Notes: generated by a model not told the origin, from the letters alone. Numbered from the stretch's first letter, positions 16,349 to 25,395 are shown. The stretch: 57,155 nt of DNA from an uncultured Sutterella sp. (GCA_937943605.1 CALEAW010000089.1:1-57155), one strand, 5' to 3'. Numbers and translations are program-made.

Positions 16349-16390
16349 TTTTGATACGAATCGGTCTAATCCGAAAACCCCACTCCTAAT

Positions 16391-16406
16391 CTTGGAAAAT
16401 TACGAA
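16391..16406. promoter_or_regulatory. CTTGT-type operator motif, copy 1
   Basis: CTTGGAAAATTACGAA, a degenerate copy of the inverted repeat seen best at 16656 and 16937. It lies near the predicted start of the cai transcript, 30 bases from copy 2, about three helical turns. Confidence 0.4.
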
Positions 16407-16415
16407 ACTAGATGG

Positions 16416-16458
16416 GTTATCTTGTATTTTTCCAACTTTACAGTTTGATTAAACTCAA
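16416..16458 (-). promoter_or_regulatory. Predicted anaerobic cai promoter with FNR-like site
   Basis: On the minus strand TTGAG-TTTA-ATCAA (16445-16458) matches the FNR consensus TTGAT-N4-ATCAA with one mismatch. A -10-like GATAAC lies at 16416-16421, within one base of the spacing expected for a class II site centred at -41.5. Predicted start near 16409, leader about 135 nt. Control of cai genes by FNR is established in E. coli; here it is inferred from this site. Confidence 0.45.
16421..16435. promoter_or_regulatory. CTTGT-type operator motif, copy 2
   Basis: CTTGTATTTTTCCAA touches the predicted -10 element of the cai promoter. Read on the opposite strand it resembles copy 1 (TTGGAAAAATACAAG), so a bound protein here would be placed to block transcription. 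Confidence 0.4.
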
Positions 16459-16655
16459 ACAAATCTTAAAAAGTCGTCAGACAGGGTTTTCGAAAGACTT
16501 CTATTTTTACGAGACGATGGTGTACTACTTCTCACCACAAAGTTGTTAAAACCCCATTTGACGCCAACTGTCTATTACACACACTTAAACTATGTATTAA
16601 ACTTTGTTTCAGTCGTTTTTGGTTATTTGTCTAAGAAATACACCCTAATACGGAT

Positions 16656-16670
16656 CTTGTAAAATTACAA
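16656..16670. promoter_or_regulatory. CTTGT-type operator motif, copy 3
   Basis: CTTGTAAAATTACAA contains the perfect inverted repeat TTGTAA-AA-TTACAA and is followed by AATCACTT, a tail also found after copy 4. Confidence 0.5.
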
Positions 16671-16936
16671 AATCACTTATCCTTTATGATTAAAAGCACG
16701 CTAGTCTATAGTCTAGTTAGTATTGGTTTTATAGACGACACTGACCTACATACTTCCTGGATCAAACTCACCAGCTCGAGACATAAAAAATCTAACTAAC
16801 ACAGTATGGTCTGACTGTTATTTATTGCAAATTCTTTCAGACAATCATGTTTATAGTACCAGACCAGTTTAGTTAATTATTTATAACTAGACAATTCATA
16901 TCTAAAAGCCAAAAAGACCAAAAACCAGGGTTGAAT

Positions 16937-16952
16937 CTTGTAAAACAACAAG
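16937..16952. promoter_or_regulatory. CTTGT-type operator motif, copy 4
   Basis: CTTGTAAAACAACAAG, an inverted repeat of CTTGT and ACAAG followed by ATCACTT. The match to copy 3 extends beyond the palindrome, from the preceding AT to the CACTT tail, about 20 bases with few differences. Confidence 0.5.
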
Positions 16953-17188
16953 ATCACTTTTCAAAACATGCGTATCTTTACGTAGGTCAAACATCCGTGG
17001 GCGCACCAGTCACCCCTTTTCTCGCCGCCCTATTCTCGGTGTCGTTCGATTTTGGTCGTGCCTTTTACGGAGTTTTTGAGGTTTAACGAACGCTTTGCTA
17101 CTCAAAAGCCGTCCTTGTCTCTATATAGAAACCGTGACCGATCTTTACTTTTCGTGTCGACCTGTAGCGCTCTCCTTTTGAAGCATGA

Positions 17189-17213
17189 TTGACAAAGTCA
17201 CGCGTTTTATAAT
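17189..17213 (+). promoter_or_regulatory. Possible promoter of the AIM24-family gene
   Basis: A perfect -10 hexamer TATAAT at 17208-17213 and TTGACA at 17189-17194. The spacer of 13 bases is too short for a classical sigma-70 pair, so another -35 or an activator may be used. It would start RNA near 17220, just before the GGAGG ribosome site at 17231. Confidence 0.4.
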
Positions 17214-17243
17214 GAAGTCTTCTTTGATTTGGAGGCTTTGCCC

Positions 17244-17957
17244 ATGGTTCGCTTTGATATTTCTGGTGGTATTGATCCGTTGTTGAACGCTACGCTTGAA
17301 AAAGGAGACGCCATCTTGGCTGAATCCAATGCTATGGTGGCTATGGACAGCAAGTTAAGCCTTAAAGGCAAGGCGCGCGGTGGGCTCATGAGTAGCATTG
17401 CCCGCAAGTTCTTGAATGACGAAACGTTCTTTCAGCAGCGTATCGAAGCTGAAGAATGTGGCGGCTCCGTGCTTTTAGCTCCCAATCTACCTGGCGACGT
17501 TCGCATTCTTGATATTGGTGCTTCGCAATACTTATTGACGGATGGCGCTTTTTTAGCGTCTACCGATGGCGTTTCGCTTGAAACGCGCTCTCAAGGCCTT
17601 GGTCGCGCACTCTTAGGCAATTCCGGCGGCCTCTTTATCATGGGTACCCAAGGCCAAGGTCAATTGGTTGTCTCTGGTTTTGGCTCTATTCGAGAGCTTG
17701 AAGTGACACCAGACCGTCCGATCACGATTGACAACGGCCACTTGGTCGCCTGGGAATCTACGCTTGATTATGAACTCAGCCTCAATACTGCACGCAGTGG
17801 CTTCTTAGGTAAGCTCGTTCACAGTCAAACGACGGGTGAAGGCATCGTGCTTAAATTCCGTGGTCACGGTCGTGTCATCGTTTGTTCTCGCAACAAGGGC
17901 GGCTTTTTAGACTGGATTCTCGGCAATATGCCTAACCAAAAAGACGTCGAGAATTAA
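17244..17957 (+). CDS. AIM24/TIGR00266-family protein
   Basis: A 237-residue beta-rich protein of the widespread AIM24 (DUF124, TIGR00266) family. Family features include the N-terminal YDI/FDISGG-like start, a glycine-rich turn region at about 30-50, GGSVLLAPNLPGDV and the LFIMGTQGQGQLVVSGFGSI stretch typical of its repeated beta-barrel. The bacterial function is not established; the eukaryotic relative is a mitochondrial inner membrane organiser. The ATG at 17244 is chosen over a TTG fifteen bases upstream because GGAGG at 17231-17235 lies eight bases before it. It is a single-gene unit with its own promoter and terminator. Confidence 0.85.
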   Translation: MVRFDISGGIDPLLNATLEKGDAILAESNAMVAMDSKLSLKGKARGGLMSSIARKFLNDETFFQQRIEAEECGGSVLLAPNLPGDVRILDIGASQYLLTDGAFLASTDGVSLETRSQGLGRALLGNSGGLFIMGTQGQGQLVVSGFGSIRELEVTPDRPITIDNGHLVAWESTLDYELSLNTARSGFLGKLVHSQTTGEGIVLKFRGHGRVIVCSRNKGGFLDWILGNMPNQKDVEN

Positions 17958-17993
17958 CCAACACGCATACTTTAGAAGACAATCCTCAGACAA

Positions 17994-18034
17994 CAGTGCC
18001 ACGCAAGCAATCCGCTTCGTGGCACTGTTTGTTT
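17994..18034 (+). terminator. Terminator after the AIM24-family gene
   Basis: CAGTGCCACG at 17994-18003 pairs perfectly with CGTGGCACTG at 18018-18027, followed by TTTGTTT. It is a strong intrinsic terminator 36 bases after the stop codon. Confidence 0.85.
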
Positions 18035-18247
18035 AATGTGACAAATACTTTTGATCCCTTAAACGATAGGAAGATTCAAATAGTTACGTTTCACGGGAAA
18101 ATCCGTGAGATTGACTGCCTAGAGCCTCAAATTTTTCACCACAAACCCCTAAAAACAAGGCATGATATTAAGTAAGGGCACGATGCGCTGAATAACCTTT
18201 TTTAAGCCTGTGAGACAACCAGTGCAATCGTGCGTGGAGGTAATCAT

Positions 18248-19141
18248 ATGAATATTCTTGTACCGATTGATGGCACTGAACACAGCCTTCGTGCCGTGGA
18301 ATTCCTTACGACTCGCACCGACCTTTTGGGCGAAAATCCTCACATCACCATTTTTATGGCACAGATGCCTGTACCCCAGCGTGTCCTTGCTGGCGTTCAG
18401 CCGATTGCTGTCGAGGATTTTTATAAAGAAGAAGCTCAATCCGTCTTTTCATCCGTTCGTGCACTTTTAGGTGATTCGCCCCTTAATATCGACATGCGTT
18501 ATAGCGTCGGTATGCCGGCTGAAGACATCGTCGCTGAAGCTGATCGCCTTGATGCCGATCTCATCATCATGGGGATTCGTGGTCATGGCCCGGTCAATAG
18601 CTTCTTGTTTGGCTCGGTCTCTAATGCCGTCCTCGCTAACACGCATCGTCCTGTCTTGATGCTTCGAAATAAGCTCCCTGAAGGCACGTCTAACCTGCGT
18701 GTGGGTTTGGCTGTTGACGGCTCTAGCTACACCGAACGCGCTGTCGACTTCGTGCTTTCGCACCGTGCACTCTTTGGTGATACACCGCGCGTTGAACTTT
18801 TGAACGCCGGTCAAATCACTCACCCGATCGGCCTCTCTTCAGTGGCCAGCATGATGTCTAGTGGCAATACGGCACGAGACATGCTTGAAATGCGTGAACG
18901 GGTGTTGGATTCTGTGATGACGCCGTTGCTGCCAAAGTTTATTAAGGTGGGTCTCGACCCGAAGGTGGTACGCCTTGACGGTAACCCAGGTGACGAAATT
19001 GCCCACTACGCCGAAACGACCCCACTTGACCTCTTGGTCATGGGTTCCCACGGCTATGGCAACTTCCGCTCTGCTGTTATGGGCTCTACCGCGATGAAGA
19101 TCGCTGCTGAAAGCTCGGTGCCGCTTTTGATTATCCGTTAA
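18248..19141 (+). CDS. Tandem universal stress protein (UspA family)
   Basis: A 297-residue protein made of two UspA domains (about 1-140 and 155-297). Both keep the ATP-binding signature G-x2-G-x9-G-S/T: GIRGHGPVNSFLFGS in the first and GSHGYGNFRSAVMGST in the second. Such tandem proteins are cytoplasmic and usually induced by growth arrest or oxidative or redox stress; the specific role here is unknown. The ATG at 18248 is preferred over upstream starts because GGAGG at 18236-18240 lies at good spacing. It is a single gene between two terminators. Confidence 0.9.
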   Translation: MNILVPIDGTEHSLRAVEFLTTRTDLLGENPHITIFMAQMPVPQRVLAGVQPIAVEDFYKEEAQSVFSSVRALLGDSPLNIDMRYSVGMPAEDIVAEADRLDADLIIMGIRGHGPVNSFLFGSVSNAVLANTHRPVLMLRNKLPEGTSNLRVGLAVDGSSYTERAVDFVLSHRALFGDTPRVELLNAGQITHPIGLSSVASMMSSGNTARDMLEMRERVLDSVMTPLLPKFIKVGLDPKVVRLDGNPGDEIAHYAETTPLDLLVMGSHGYGNFRSAVMGSTAMKIAAESSVPLLIIR

Positions 19142-19168
19142 TCGAACATCCAAAGCGACAAACAACCA

Positions 19169-19208
19169 AAAGGCGCTCGACTGATACCTCAACGAGCGCC
19201 TTTCTTCT
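19169..19208. terminator. Terminator between usp and hsp20 genes
   Basis: AAAGGCGCTCG at 19169-19179 pairs with CGAGCGCCTTT at 19193-19203, followed by CTTCT. It lies between convergent genes and could serve both. Confidence 0.8.
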
Positions 19209-19248
19209 ATGCACGGTATTCACTGAATTTGAATACCTTCACTGGTCG

Positions 19249-19689
19249 TTATTCGATCGCGATGCACTTTTTCTCACAGGTCTTCATTTCCTTCTTCGGA
19301 ATGGAAATACTCAAGACACCATAATCGTACTTCGCCTTGATGTCTTCTTCGCGTACGCCTTCACCGACGTAGAAGGCACGACTCAAAGCGCCAGACCAAC
19401 GTTCGCGGCGGATGCAAGTGCCTTTCTTTTCGTTGTTCTGACATTCTTCGACCGCTTTTTCAGCGCTAACAATCAAATAACCGTCCTTCAACGTGGCAGA
19501 AATCTGATCCTTCTTAAAGCCCGGCAGGTCGATATCCAATTCCCAGGTTTTGTCGTTTTCGCGTACGTCAGTCTTCATCAAGCGACTGGCACGATTGCCA
19601 AAGAGCTTGTCACGATTTGTAGTGCGAAAGGCGTCAAACGGGAACGTGTCGTCGAGCAGGTTTTCACCAAATACGCTAGGTAATAGCAT
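19249..19689 (-). CDS. Small heat-shock protein, Hsp20/alpha-crystallin family
   Basis: A 146-residue ATP-independent holdase chaperone. The alpha-crystallin domain spans about residues 37-135: DVRENDKTWELDIDLPGFKKDQISATLKDG begins it (shown in part), and the closing IKAKYDYGVLSISIPK contains the usual GVL motif. A C-terminal IAIE gives the short I-x-I/V-like anchor. The ATG at 19689 is chosen because GGAGG lies six bases upstream; the longer frame starting at 19788 would add 33 residues without the character of the family. A heat-shock-type promoter is visible upstream. Confidence 0.9.
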   Translation of the reverse strand: MLLPSVFGENLLDDTFPFDAFRTTNRDKLFGNRASRLMKTDVRENDKTWELDIDLPGFKKDQISATLKDGYLIVSAEKAVEECQNNEKKGTCIRRERWSGALSRAFYVGEGVREEDIKAKYDYGVLSISIPKKEMKTCEKKCIAIE

Positions 19690-19769
19690 GGTTTTCCTCC
19701 AAGAGTTTCTTGCCGTCGACCATGGCGGCATAGGACGTCGAGCATCACAATTCGGTGCCCGATCTACTT

Positions 19770-19802
19770 CGTATATGGAGGCGTTCACGCCCTACACAAG
19801 GG
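19770..19802 (-). promoter_or_regulatory. Possible sigma-32 promoter of hsp20
   Basis: On the minus strand CCCTTGTGT (19794-19802) resembles the heat-shock -35 element (CTTGAAA core), and CCTCCATAT (about 19773-19781) resembles the -10 element CCCCATNT, about 12 bases apart. This would give a leader of about 75 nt. Confidence 0.35.
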
Positions 19803-19888
19803 CTAAGTTACGATTTGTTTAATCTGTCATACATCATTCATATAGACTGACTTTTAGTTAACTTCATCATTGCGTATTACATAAAAAA

Positions 19889-21082
19889 TCAATCCTTTGA
19901 CACCAAAATACGCTTGAAGACCGGCACCACTCGCCAGAGACAGTAAGCCGCCGCCAAGAGCGCAATACCACCACCCACATAGCCAATCTCGCCAATCGAA
20001 AGGTGCGTACAGACCACGCCGCCCACCAAAGCGCCCGACCCAATACCAACGTTATAGATGCCTGAAAAAACTGACATCGCAATGGCGGTGCCTGTCGGCG
20101 CAGCCGCAATGATGGCTGATTGGAATGTAAGGTTGTAGAGCGTAACCGCAAAGCCCCAGAAGAGACACAACACGAAGACCGTGACTTCGGCGGTTGCAGC
20201 CTCTCGCATCAAAAGTAGGCTCAAAGCCATACCAACCACCGCAGCCTTCATAAAGGTCAGTGGATGGCGATCATAAAAGTGCGAAAAGACCCAACTCCCT
20301 ACAATGCCTACTGCACCATAAGCGACCAACACCCATGTAATGTGATCAGGCACCATGCCCGTCACTTGCGCTAAGAAGGGCTCGATATAGCTATAGACCG
20401 TAAAGTTACCGGTCATGATGATAGGCGTCAGAATATAGATGCCAAGCAACGCGGGCTGCGTTAGCAATTTAGGCACTTGGCGGAGTTTGACTGCCTGCTG
20501 ACTTTCAACACTCGGGAAGAAGCGCCACAAGCAAAAGAGCGCCAAAGCGGCCGTCAAACCTATCGCCAAAAAGGTCACGCGCCAACCAAGGTAAAGCCCC
20601 AACACACGCCCCAACGGTAGCCCGGCAATCATCGCAATCGAAGAACCCGCAACCACCATACTCAAGGCCGTCGAGCGCTTGTGTTTAGGCGCCACTTCAA
20701 CGGCCAGAGGACTCACTACCGACCAAAAGATGGCATGTGAGCACGCCACGCCGAGTCGTGAAATCAGAAGCATCCAATAGCTTGTTGAAACCGCCGACAA
20801 ACAGTGACTGCCGACAAAGAGCGCCAATATCAGCATCATCAGACGCCGGCACTCCATCTTGGCTGCAAGAAGCATCAGGGGTAGTGATAAGATGGCCACC
20901 ACCCAGGCATAAATGGTCACAAGCCACCCTGTTTGCGCTTCTGTCGTACCAAAGTCTCGCCCGATATCAGTCAACAAACCGATCGGAATGAACTCGGACG
21001 TATTGAAGACAAACGCACAAAGCGTGAGCGTAAGCACAGGTAGCCACGTCACAAAAGTCGCTTTCAGTGAAGGTGTCGACAT
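19889..21082 (-). CDS. SotB-like MFS efflux transporter
   Basis: A 397-residue, 12-segment major facilitator protein of the drug/sugar efflux (DHA1) type, closely matching SotB (396 residues in E. coli). Landmarks are CAFVFNTSEFIPIGLLTDI at the first segment, TIYAWVVAILSLPLMLLAAKMECRRLMM at segments 2-3 (given in two known blocks), SRLGVACSHAIFWSV and GLPLGRVLGLYLGWR. The SotB family exports sugars such as arabinose and IPTG, and some members export toxic small molecules. It stands alone, downstream of a hairpin that separates it from the ABC exporter operon. Confidence 0.85.
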   Translation of the reverse strand: MSTPSLKATFVTWLPVLTLTLCAFVFNTSEFIPIGLLTDIGRDFGTTEAQTGWLVTIYAWVVAILSLPLMLLAAKMECRRLMMLILALFVGSHCLSAVSTSYWMLLISRLGVACSHAIFWSVVSPLAVEVAPKHKRSTALSMVVAGSSIAMIAGLPLGRVLGLYLGWRVTFLAIGLTAALALFCLWRFFPSVESQQAVKLRQVPKLLTQPALLGIYILTPIIMTGNFTVYSYIEPFLAQVTGMVPDHITWVLVAYGAVGIVGSWVFSHFYDRHPLTFMKAAVVGMALSLLLMREAATAEVTVFVLCLFWGFAVTLYNLTFQSAIIAAAPTGTAIAMSVFSGIYNVGIGSGALVGGVVCTHLSIGEIGYVGGGIALLAAAYCLWRVVPVFKRILVSKD

Positions 21083-21114
21083 CGTTAATCCAGCCGCATC
21101 AAAAGAGATTGATT

Positions 21115-21136
21115 GAGGCTCTCTTTGAGCCTCTTT
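21115..21136. terminator. Hairpin between ABC operon and sotB-like gene
   Basis: GAGGCTC at 21115-21121 and GAGCCTC at 21127-21133 form a perfect 7-bp stem with a 5-nt loop, followed by TTT on the plus strand and by a weaker T-rich stretch on the minus strand. It probably ends the ABC exporter transcript with modest efficiency. Confidence 0.45.
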
Positions 21137-21213
21137 ATAAGATTGAAGGGACTAGATTTTACGCCTAAACGACTGAAACGGTGGCATAAGACCGTTAAAA
21201 AACCGCAACCGAC

Positions 21214-22320
21214 TTACACGATCTTGTGCCTAAACAAGTAGCTCGCCACGAACATCGAGACCACCCCCATCATCGCCACAGGCCAAGCGAGTGGCAAGAC
21301 ATCAATGAGCGAAGCACCTTCAAAATAGATGGCGCGTAAAGCCTGGATGCTATAGCGCATCGGATTCAAAATCGTCAACGTTTGCATCCATTCGGGCATG
21401 GCTCGAACGGACGTCATTAGGCCTGACAAAATCACCATGGGCAGCATCATAAAGATGATGGCCACGATCGATTGTTGAATGTTTTTGGCCATAGCCGAAA
21501 CAGCTAAGCCTAAGCCCACCATGGAGACGCTATAACCTAAGACAAAGAGTCCTAATTCGATGAACGATCCAATAAACGGCAGTTCAAACCACCAAAAGCC
21601 AATGGCAAAAATCATAAAAGCCTGCACACAGGCAATCAGGGTGGGGATAATGCTTTTGCCAATCAAGATTTCCACACTGTCGGCTGGCGTCATCAGCATC
21701 ATGTCAAAAGAGCCGTCTTCTCGTTCACGCGAAACCGAAAGCCCAGCGAGCAATAGCACTTGAATCGTGGCAAGCGCCAAAATGAGTGGCGGAACAATGG
21801 TATACCGCGTAATGCCGTTTTCATTCCAACGATAGCGTTCTCGAAGTTGCAAACCACCCTCGCCAACACCATGCGCGTCATTCACTTTTTTGACGATGCT
21901 GTATAGATATCCTAACGCAATCCCAGCTGTGGTCGAATTACGTGCATCGGTCACCACCATCATTTCGCCTGAACGCGCAAAGTCGTTCGAAAAGTAGACA
22001 CCGACAAGCGATTCAGCTTTGTCAATTGACCGCTCAAAGTCCGTCAAAGAAACAGCGTTTCGTTGCAAATCAAAAATTCCCGTCCCTTCGATGCGACGAA
22101 TGACTTCGGCGGACGCGGACGAATGCGACTCATCAAGAAGCGTCCAAGGGACACGCTCAAGGTTAAAGGTCGCACCGTAACCAAAGAGAATGGCTTGCGC
22201 AAAAACGGGGACGATCAAAACGACGCGAGAGCCTTTGTCGCCTAAAATGACGGCTAGTTCTTTGAGCACAATCGCATAAATACGGTTGAGCGACATGAGC
22301 CAACGTTGCCAAATGGTCAT
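21214..22320 (-). CDS. ABC-2 type exporter permease, YbhR-like
   Basis: A 368-residue ABC-2 permease with one N-terminal membrane segment (about residues 30-50), a large periplasmic domain and five clustered C-terminal segments. The stretch REREDGSFDMMLMTPADSVEILIGK is the coupling region typical of YbhR/YbhS-type permeases. The longer frame would add 41 unrelated residues; the ATG at 22320 is chosen because it overlaps the stop of the upstream permease by four bases. With the second permease, the double ATPase and the HlyD-like protein it would form an inner-membrane exporter reaching a TolC-like channel that is not encoded here. Confidence 0.88.
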   Translation of the reverse strand: MTIWQRWLMSLNRIYAIVLKELAVILGDKGSRVVLIVPVFAQAILFGYGATFNLERVPWTLLDESHSSASAEVIRRIEGTGIFDLQRNAVSLTDFERSIDKAESLVGVYFSNDFARSGEMMVVTDARNSTTAGIALGYLYSIVKKVNDAHGVGEGGLQLRERYRWNENGITRYTIVPPLILALATIQVLLLAGLSVSREREDGSFDMMLMTPADSVEILIGKSIIPTLIACVQAFMIFAIGFWWFELPFIGSFIELGLFVLGYSVSMVGLGLAVSAMAKNIQQSIVAIIFMMLPMVILSGLMTSVRAMPEWMQTLTILNPMRYSIQALRAIYFEGASLIDVLPLAWPVAMMGVVSMFVASYLFRHKIV

Positions 22321-23519
22321 GACGCCTCCTTTGTCAGAGCGGTTGACTTTGGGCGCCTTTGAGACGAACGCTTTTGCAACATCTGTATCGTCACCAATGC
22401 CGCAAGCGTTATCCAGCCTACAAGTATGCACGCATTTTGCCAAACTAAAGGACCATCACCCGCTAAGAAGATTTGCTTTAAGGCTTCCATCGCATAGGTA
22501 GGCGGCAAAAGGCGTCCAACCACTTCAATCCATTCAGGGACGCTACGCAAATCAAACAAGAAACCCGAGAGCATGAGGCTAGGCAAAAAGGCCAAGACAA
22601 CCGTGGCCTCAGTGGCCAAAAATTGGCTCTTCGTTTTCGCGGACAAAAAGAGCCCTAAGACGGACGACCATCCCGAAAGCAAGGCAAGCATCACTAATAG
22701 CGCAAAGAGACTTCCTCGAAGCGGCACTTCAAATAACGTTTGCGCCACGATCAAACACAATAAACTCCCTAAAAAGGTCACCACCCAATACGGAAGCCAC
22801 TTACTCAAGAAGATTTCAAGCACAGAAGCCGGCGTCGCAAATAAGGCCGACATCGTACCTCGCTCCCATTCTCGCGCCACCACAATGGCACACATGAGAC
22901 CACCCGCAATTCCGGTCACCAAAACAAAGAGCCCTGGCACGATGTACCACGTTGAAATCATGCCTTCGTTAAACCAACTACGAGAGACAAGGTTTTTCAC
23001 GGGCAACGCTTGCGCGAGCGTTGCTTCGTCAATATCGATCAAACCGCTCTTTTGCTGCTTGGCAATCGATGTTTGAATCACGCCTTCTGCATAGGTCTTA
23101 AAAAGCAAAGCTGACTGGCTATCCACACCATAGACGGTGAGTCCCATCAAGGCTTGTCGACCATTCATTAAGTCCGCCGTAAAGCCACTAGGGATCGTGA
23201 GGACAAGTTCGACAGCTCGATTTTCAAAGGCGCTTTCAGCCGCTTGAGACGAATGAAAAACTTCGGTTCTGAAATGTTGATTGGCCGTCAAGTCAACCGC
23301 AATACGGCGAGCAGTGAGTGAACGGTCTTCTAGCACCACGGCAGTAGGAATATGCCGCATATCAAGTGAAATGCCATAGCCGTAAATCAACAGCATAAAG
23401 ATCGGCAAAAAGAGCCCGATCACTAGAGAGGACGGATCACGCAGGATCTGTCGACACTCTTTCAAGAGAAGCGCTCGACATCGGGCGGCTGAAAACCGTA
23501 ATCCACCACGCTTAGTCAT
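22317..23519 (-). CDS. ABC-2 type exporter permease, YbhS-like
   Basis: A 400-residue ABC-2 permease paralogous to the next gene. It has an N-terminal membrane anchor in the region reading SLVIGLFLPIFMLLIYGYGISL, a periplasmic domain to about 190 and five or six C-terminal segments; AREWERGTMSALFATPASVLEIFLSK is the coupling stretch. Its start overlaps the stop of the ATPase gene by eight bases and its stop overlaps the next start by four, so all three are translationally coupled. E. coli YbhFSR exports cations and some antibiotics; the substrate here is unknown. Confidence 0.88.
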   Translation of the reverse strand: MTKRGGLRFSAARCRALLLKECRQILRDPSSLVIGLFLPIFMLLIYGYGISLDMRHIPTAVVLEDRSLTARRIAVDLTANQHFRTEVFHSSQAAESAFENRAVELVLTIPSGFTADLMNGRQALMGLTVYGVDSQSALLFKTYAEGVIQTSIAKQQKSGLIDIDEATLAQALPVKNLVSRSWFNEGMISTWYIVPGLFVLVTGIAGGLMCAIVVAREWERGTMSALFATPASVLEIFLSKWLPYWVVTFLGSLLCLIVAQTLFEVPLRGSLFALLVMLALLSGWSSVLGLFLSAKTKSQFLATEATVVLAFLPSLMLSGFLFDLRSVPEWIEVVGRLLPPTYAMEALKQIFLAGDGPLVWQNACILVGWITLAALVTIQMLQKRSSQRRPKSTALTKEAS

Positions 23520-25395
23520 GAGTCGCTCCTTCGGACGTTATCACACTTTGGCGCGCTCGGCGATCTTCTTCAACCAGCGCAACAAAAGCCTCTTCAATTG
23601 ACCGGATGGGTTGGCCGTCAGACACTTGACGCGCCGCAGATCGAATTTCGTTAGGTGTCCCGATCGCCAAAATGCGGCCAGCCTCTTGAATCAAGAAGCG
23701 ATCACAATACTCGGCTTCTTCCATAAAATGGGTTGTCACGACGATCGTTGTCCCTTGCGCAGCGAGTCTAGTTAAACCACGCCAAAAATGTCGGCGTGAG
23801 GCGAGGTCTGCGCCTGACGTTGCTTCATCCAAAAAGAGAATCGCCGGTTGATGTAGTAGTGCACAAGCGATCGCCAAGTCACGCTTTGCACCTAACGGTA
23901 AGTCGTTCGCTAGCATCTTTCGGTAGCGTGCCAATTCATAGGCAACGAGCGCGTCTTCAACTTGTGTTGTGAGCGTTGCGCCATAAAACCCGTAGCTTCG
24001 TGCAAAGTAACGCAGGTTTTCTTCAACCGTGAGATTGGCATAAAGCGAAAACTTCTGAGCGACATATCCAATCTCGGCGCGTGCCTTGGCTAAAGCCTTA
24101 CGTAAATCACGGCCTTCGAGCATGACGCGCCCCGAGGACGGCGGCAAGAGACCACAGAGCATTCGAAAAGTCGTGGTTTTACCCGCGCCATTGGGCCCCA
24201 ACAACCCAAAGATCTCACCACGGCGCACCGTAAAAGATGACGCTGCGACCGCGACAAAGTCACCAAAGTGACGCGACACCTCGGCGGCTTCAATCACGAT
24301 AGATGCGTCCTCTGGTGACATACCATTGGACCCTGTTGATGCCGCTTGACCTGTCAAAGCATCAACCGTAATGCCTGGTTCGGCACGATGCTTGCCTTCA
24401 AAGGTCATGAGCGCATACGCGTCTTCCATACGAGCGGGGCGCGTGGTGACGTCGACCGTAGCCACAAACGCACTTCCCCATTGTGCAATCAACCAGGCTT
24501 TGACAGCTTCAAGTGTTTGAGACTTTTGCGTCAAAAGTTCAATAGCGCCATCGCGCGGTACGACATCAAGACAAAAAGTTTCGTCGCTCAACCCTACACG
24601 CTGCATCAAACGGCGCGTATAAGTTTGCTTGATCGGGTCAGCTACGTCGCCCAACTGCACACGAAACGTTTGCTCTTGAGCTTTGGATAGCAAGGCAGTT
24701 GGCGTATCTGCAGCCAACAGATGACCATTCGTGAGGCAAATGACCCAATCCGCTTTTTCAGCTTCTTCAAGATAGGCAGTCGAAAAAAAGCACGTCGTTT
24801 GTGTCAAAGCCATCATTTGATGAATGATGTGCCAAAGCTCACGACGAGAGAGCGGATCAACACCCACGGTCGGTTCATCCAAAATTAAAAACCTTGGCGC
24901 ACGCACGAGTGCAATACTCAACGCGAGCTTTTGCTTCATGCCGCCAGAGAGGTCGCCCGCCAACCGACCTTCAAAACCGGCAAGCCCCGTGAGTTGAAGT
25001 AGTTGACGATAATGCTCGGCCAAACTCATGCCAGCTTTCATGGGCTTTGCACCACGAAGCGTCCCAAAAAGTTCGAGGTTTTCGATCACCGATAGGTCTT
25101 TATATAGTCCCAAAGACTGCGGCATATAAGCGACCGTCTCTAAAAACCTTTCATCGTCTGGATCTGGCGCTTGACCAAGGACTTCAATATATCCATGATC
25201 AGGCACTTCTAAACCACACACGAGTCGCATGAGAGTTGACTTGCCAGCGCCATCTGGCCCCACCAAAGCCACCAAGCGCGCCGAAGCTGGGATCGATATC
25301 GTTAAGCCGTCGACCGCGCGAATCGGCGGACGACCAGGCGCCGCATCAAAGATGCGCGTCAAGTTTTTAGCATCAATCAGAGGACGAGACGTCAT
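23512..25395 (-). CDS. Double ABC ATPase, YbhF-like
   Basis: A 627-residue protein with two complete ABC domains. The first has Walker A GPDGAGKST, signature LSGGMKQKL and Walker B FLILDEPTVGVD. The second has Walker A GPNGAGKTT and Walker B FLDEATSGAD; its signature region reads LPLGAKRDLAIACAL, with the usual LSGG replaced by LPLG, so the second signature is degenerate. E. coli YbhF is shorter (about 578 residues); the extra length is mostly the linker between the domains. A TTG seven codons upstream is possible, but the ATG at 25395 is preferred. It follows the HlyD-like gene with slight overlap or adjacency. Confidence 0.9.
   Translation of the reverse strand: MTSRPLIDAKNLTRIFDAAPGRPPIRAVDGLTISIPASARLVALVGPDGAGKSTLMRLVCGLEVPDHGYIEVLGQAPDPDDERFLETVAYMPQSLGLYKDLSVIENLELFGTLRGAKPMKAGMSLAEHYRQLLQLTGLAGFEGRLAGDLSGGMKQKLALSIALVRAPRFLILDEPTVGVDPLSRRELWHIIHQMMALTQTTCFFSTAYLEEAEKADWVICLTNGHLLAADTPTALLSKAQEQTFRVQLGDVADPIKQTYTRRLMQRVGLSDETFCLDVVPRDGAIELLTQKSQTLEAVKAWLIAQWGSAFVATVDVTTRPARMEDAYALMTFEGKHRAEPGITVDALTGQAASTGSNGMSPEDASIVIEAAEVSRHFGDFVAVAASSFTVRRGEIFGLLGPNGAGKTTTFRMLCGLLPPSSGRVMLEGRDLRKALAKARAEIGYVAQKFSLYANLTVEENLRYFARSYGFYGATLTTQVEDALVAYELARYRKMLANDLPLGAKRDLAIACALLHQPAILFLDEATSGADLASRRHFWRGLTRLAAQGTTIVVTTHFMEEAEYCDRFLIQEAGRILAIGTPNEIRSAARQVSDGQPIRSIEEAFVALVEEDRRARQSVITSEGATHD

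Larger units (their letters stand above)
16275..17243. other. Long AT-rich regulatory region between caiT and the AIM24 gene
   Basis: Nearly 1 kb without a credible gene, between divergent units. It contains the predicted cai promoter, an FNR-like site, a perfect palindrome near caiT and four copies of a CTTGT-type motif (each listed separately). The part next to the AIM24-family gene (about 17000-17220) is less AT-rich and carries a strong -10 element. Confidence 0.6.
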
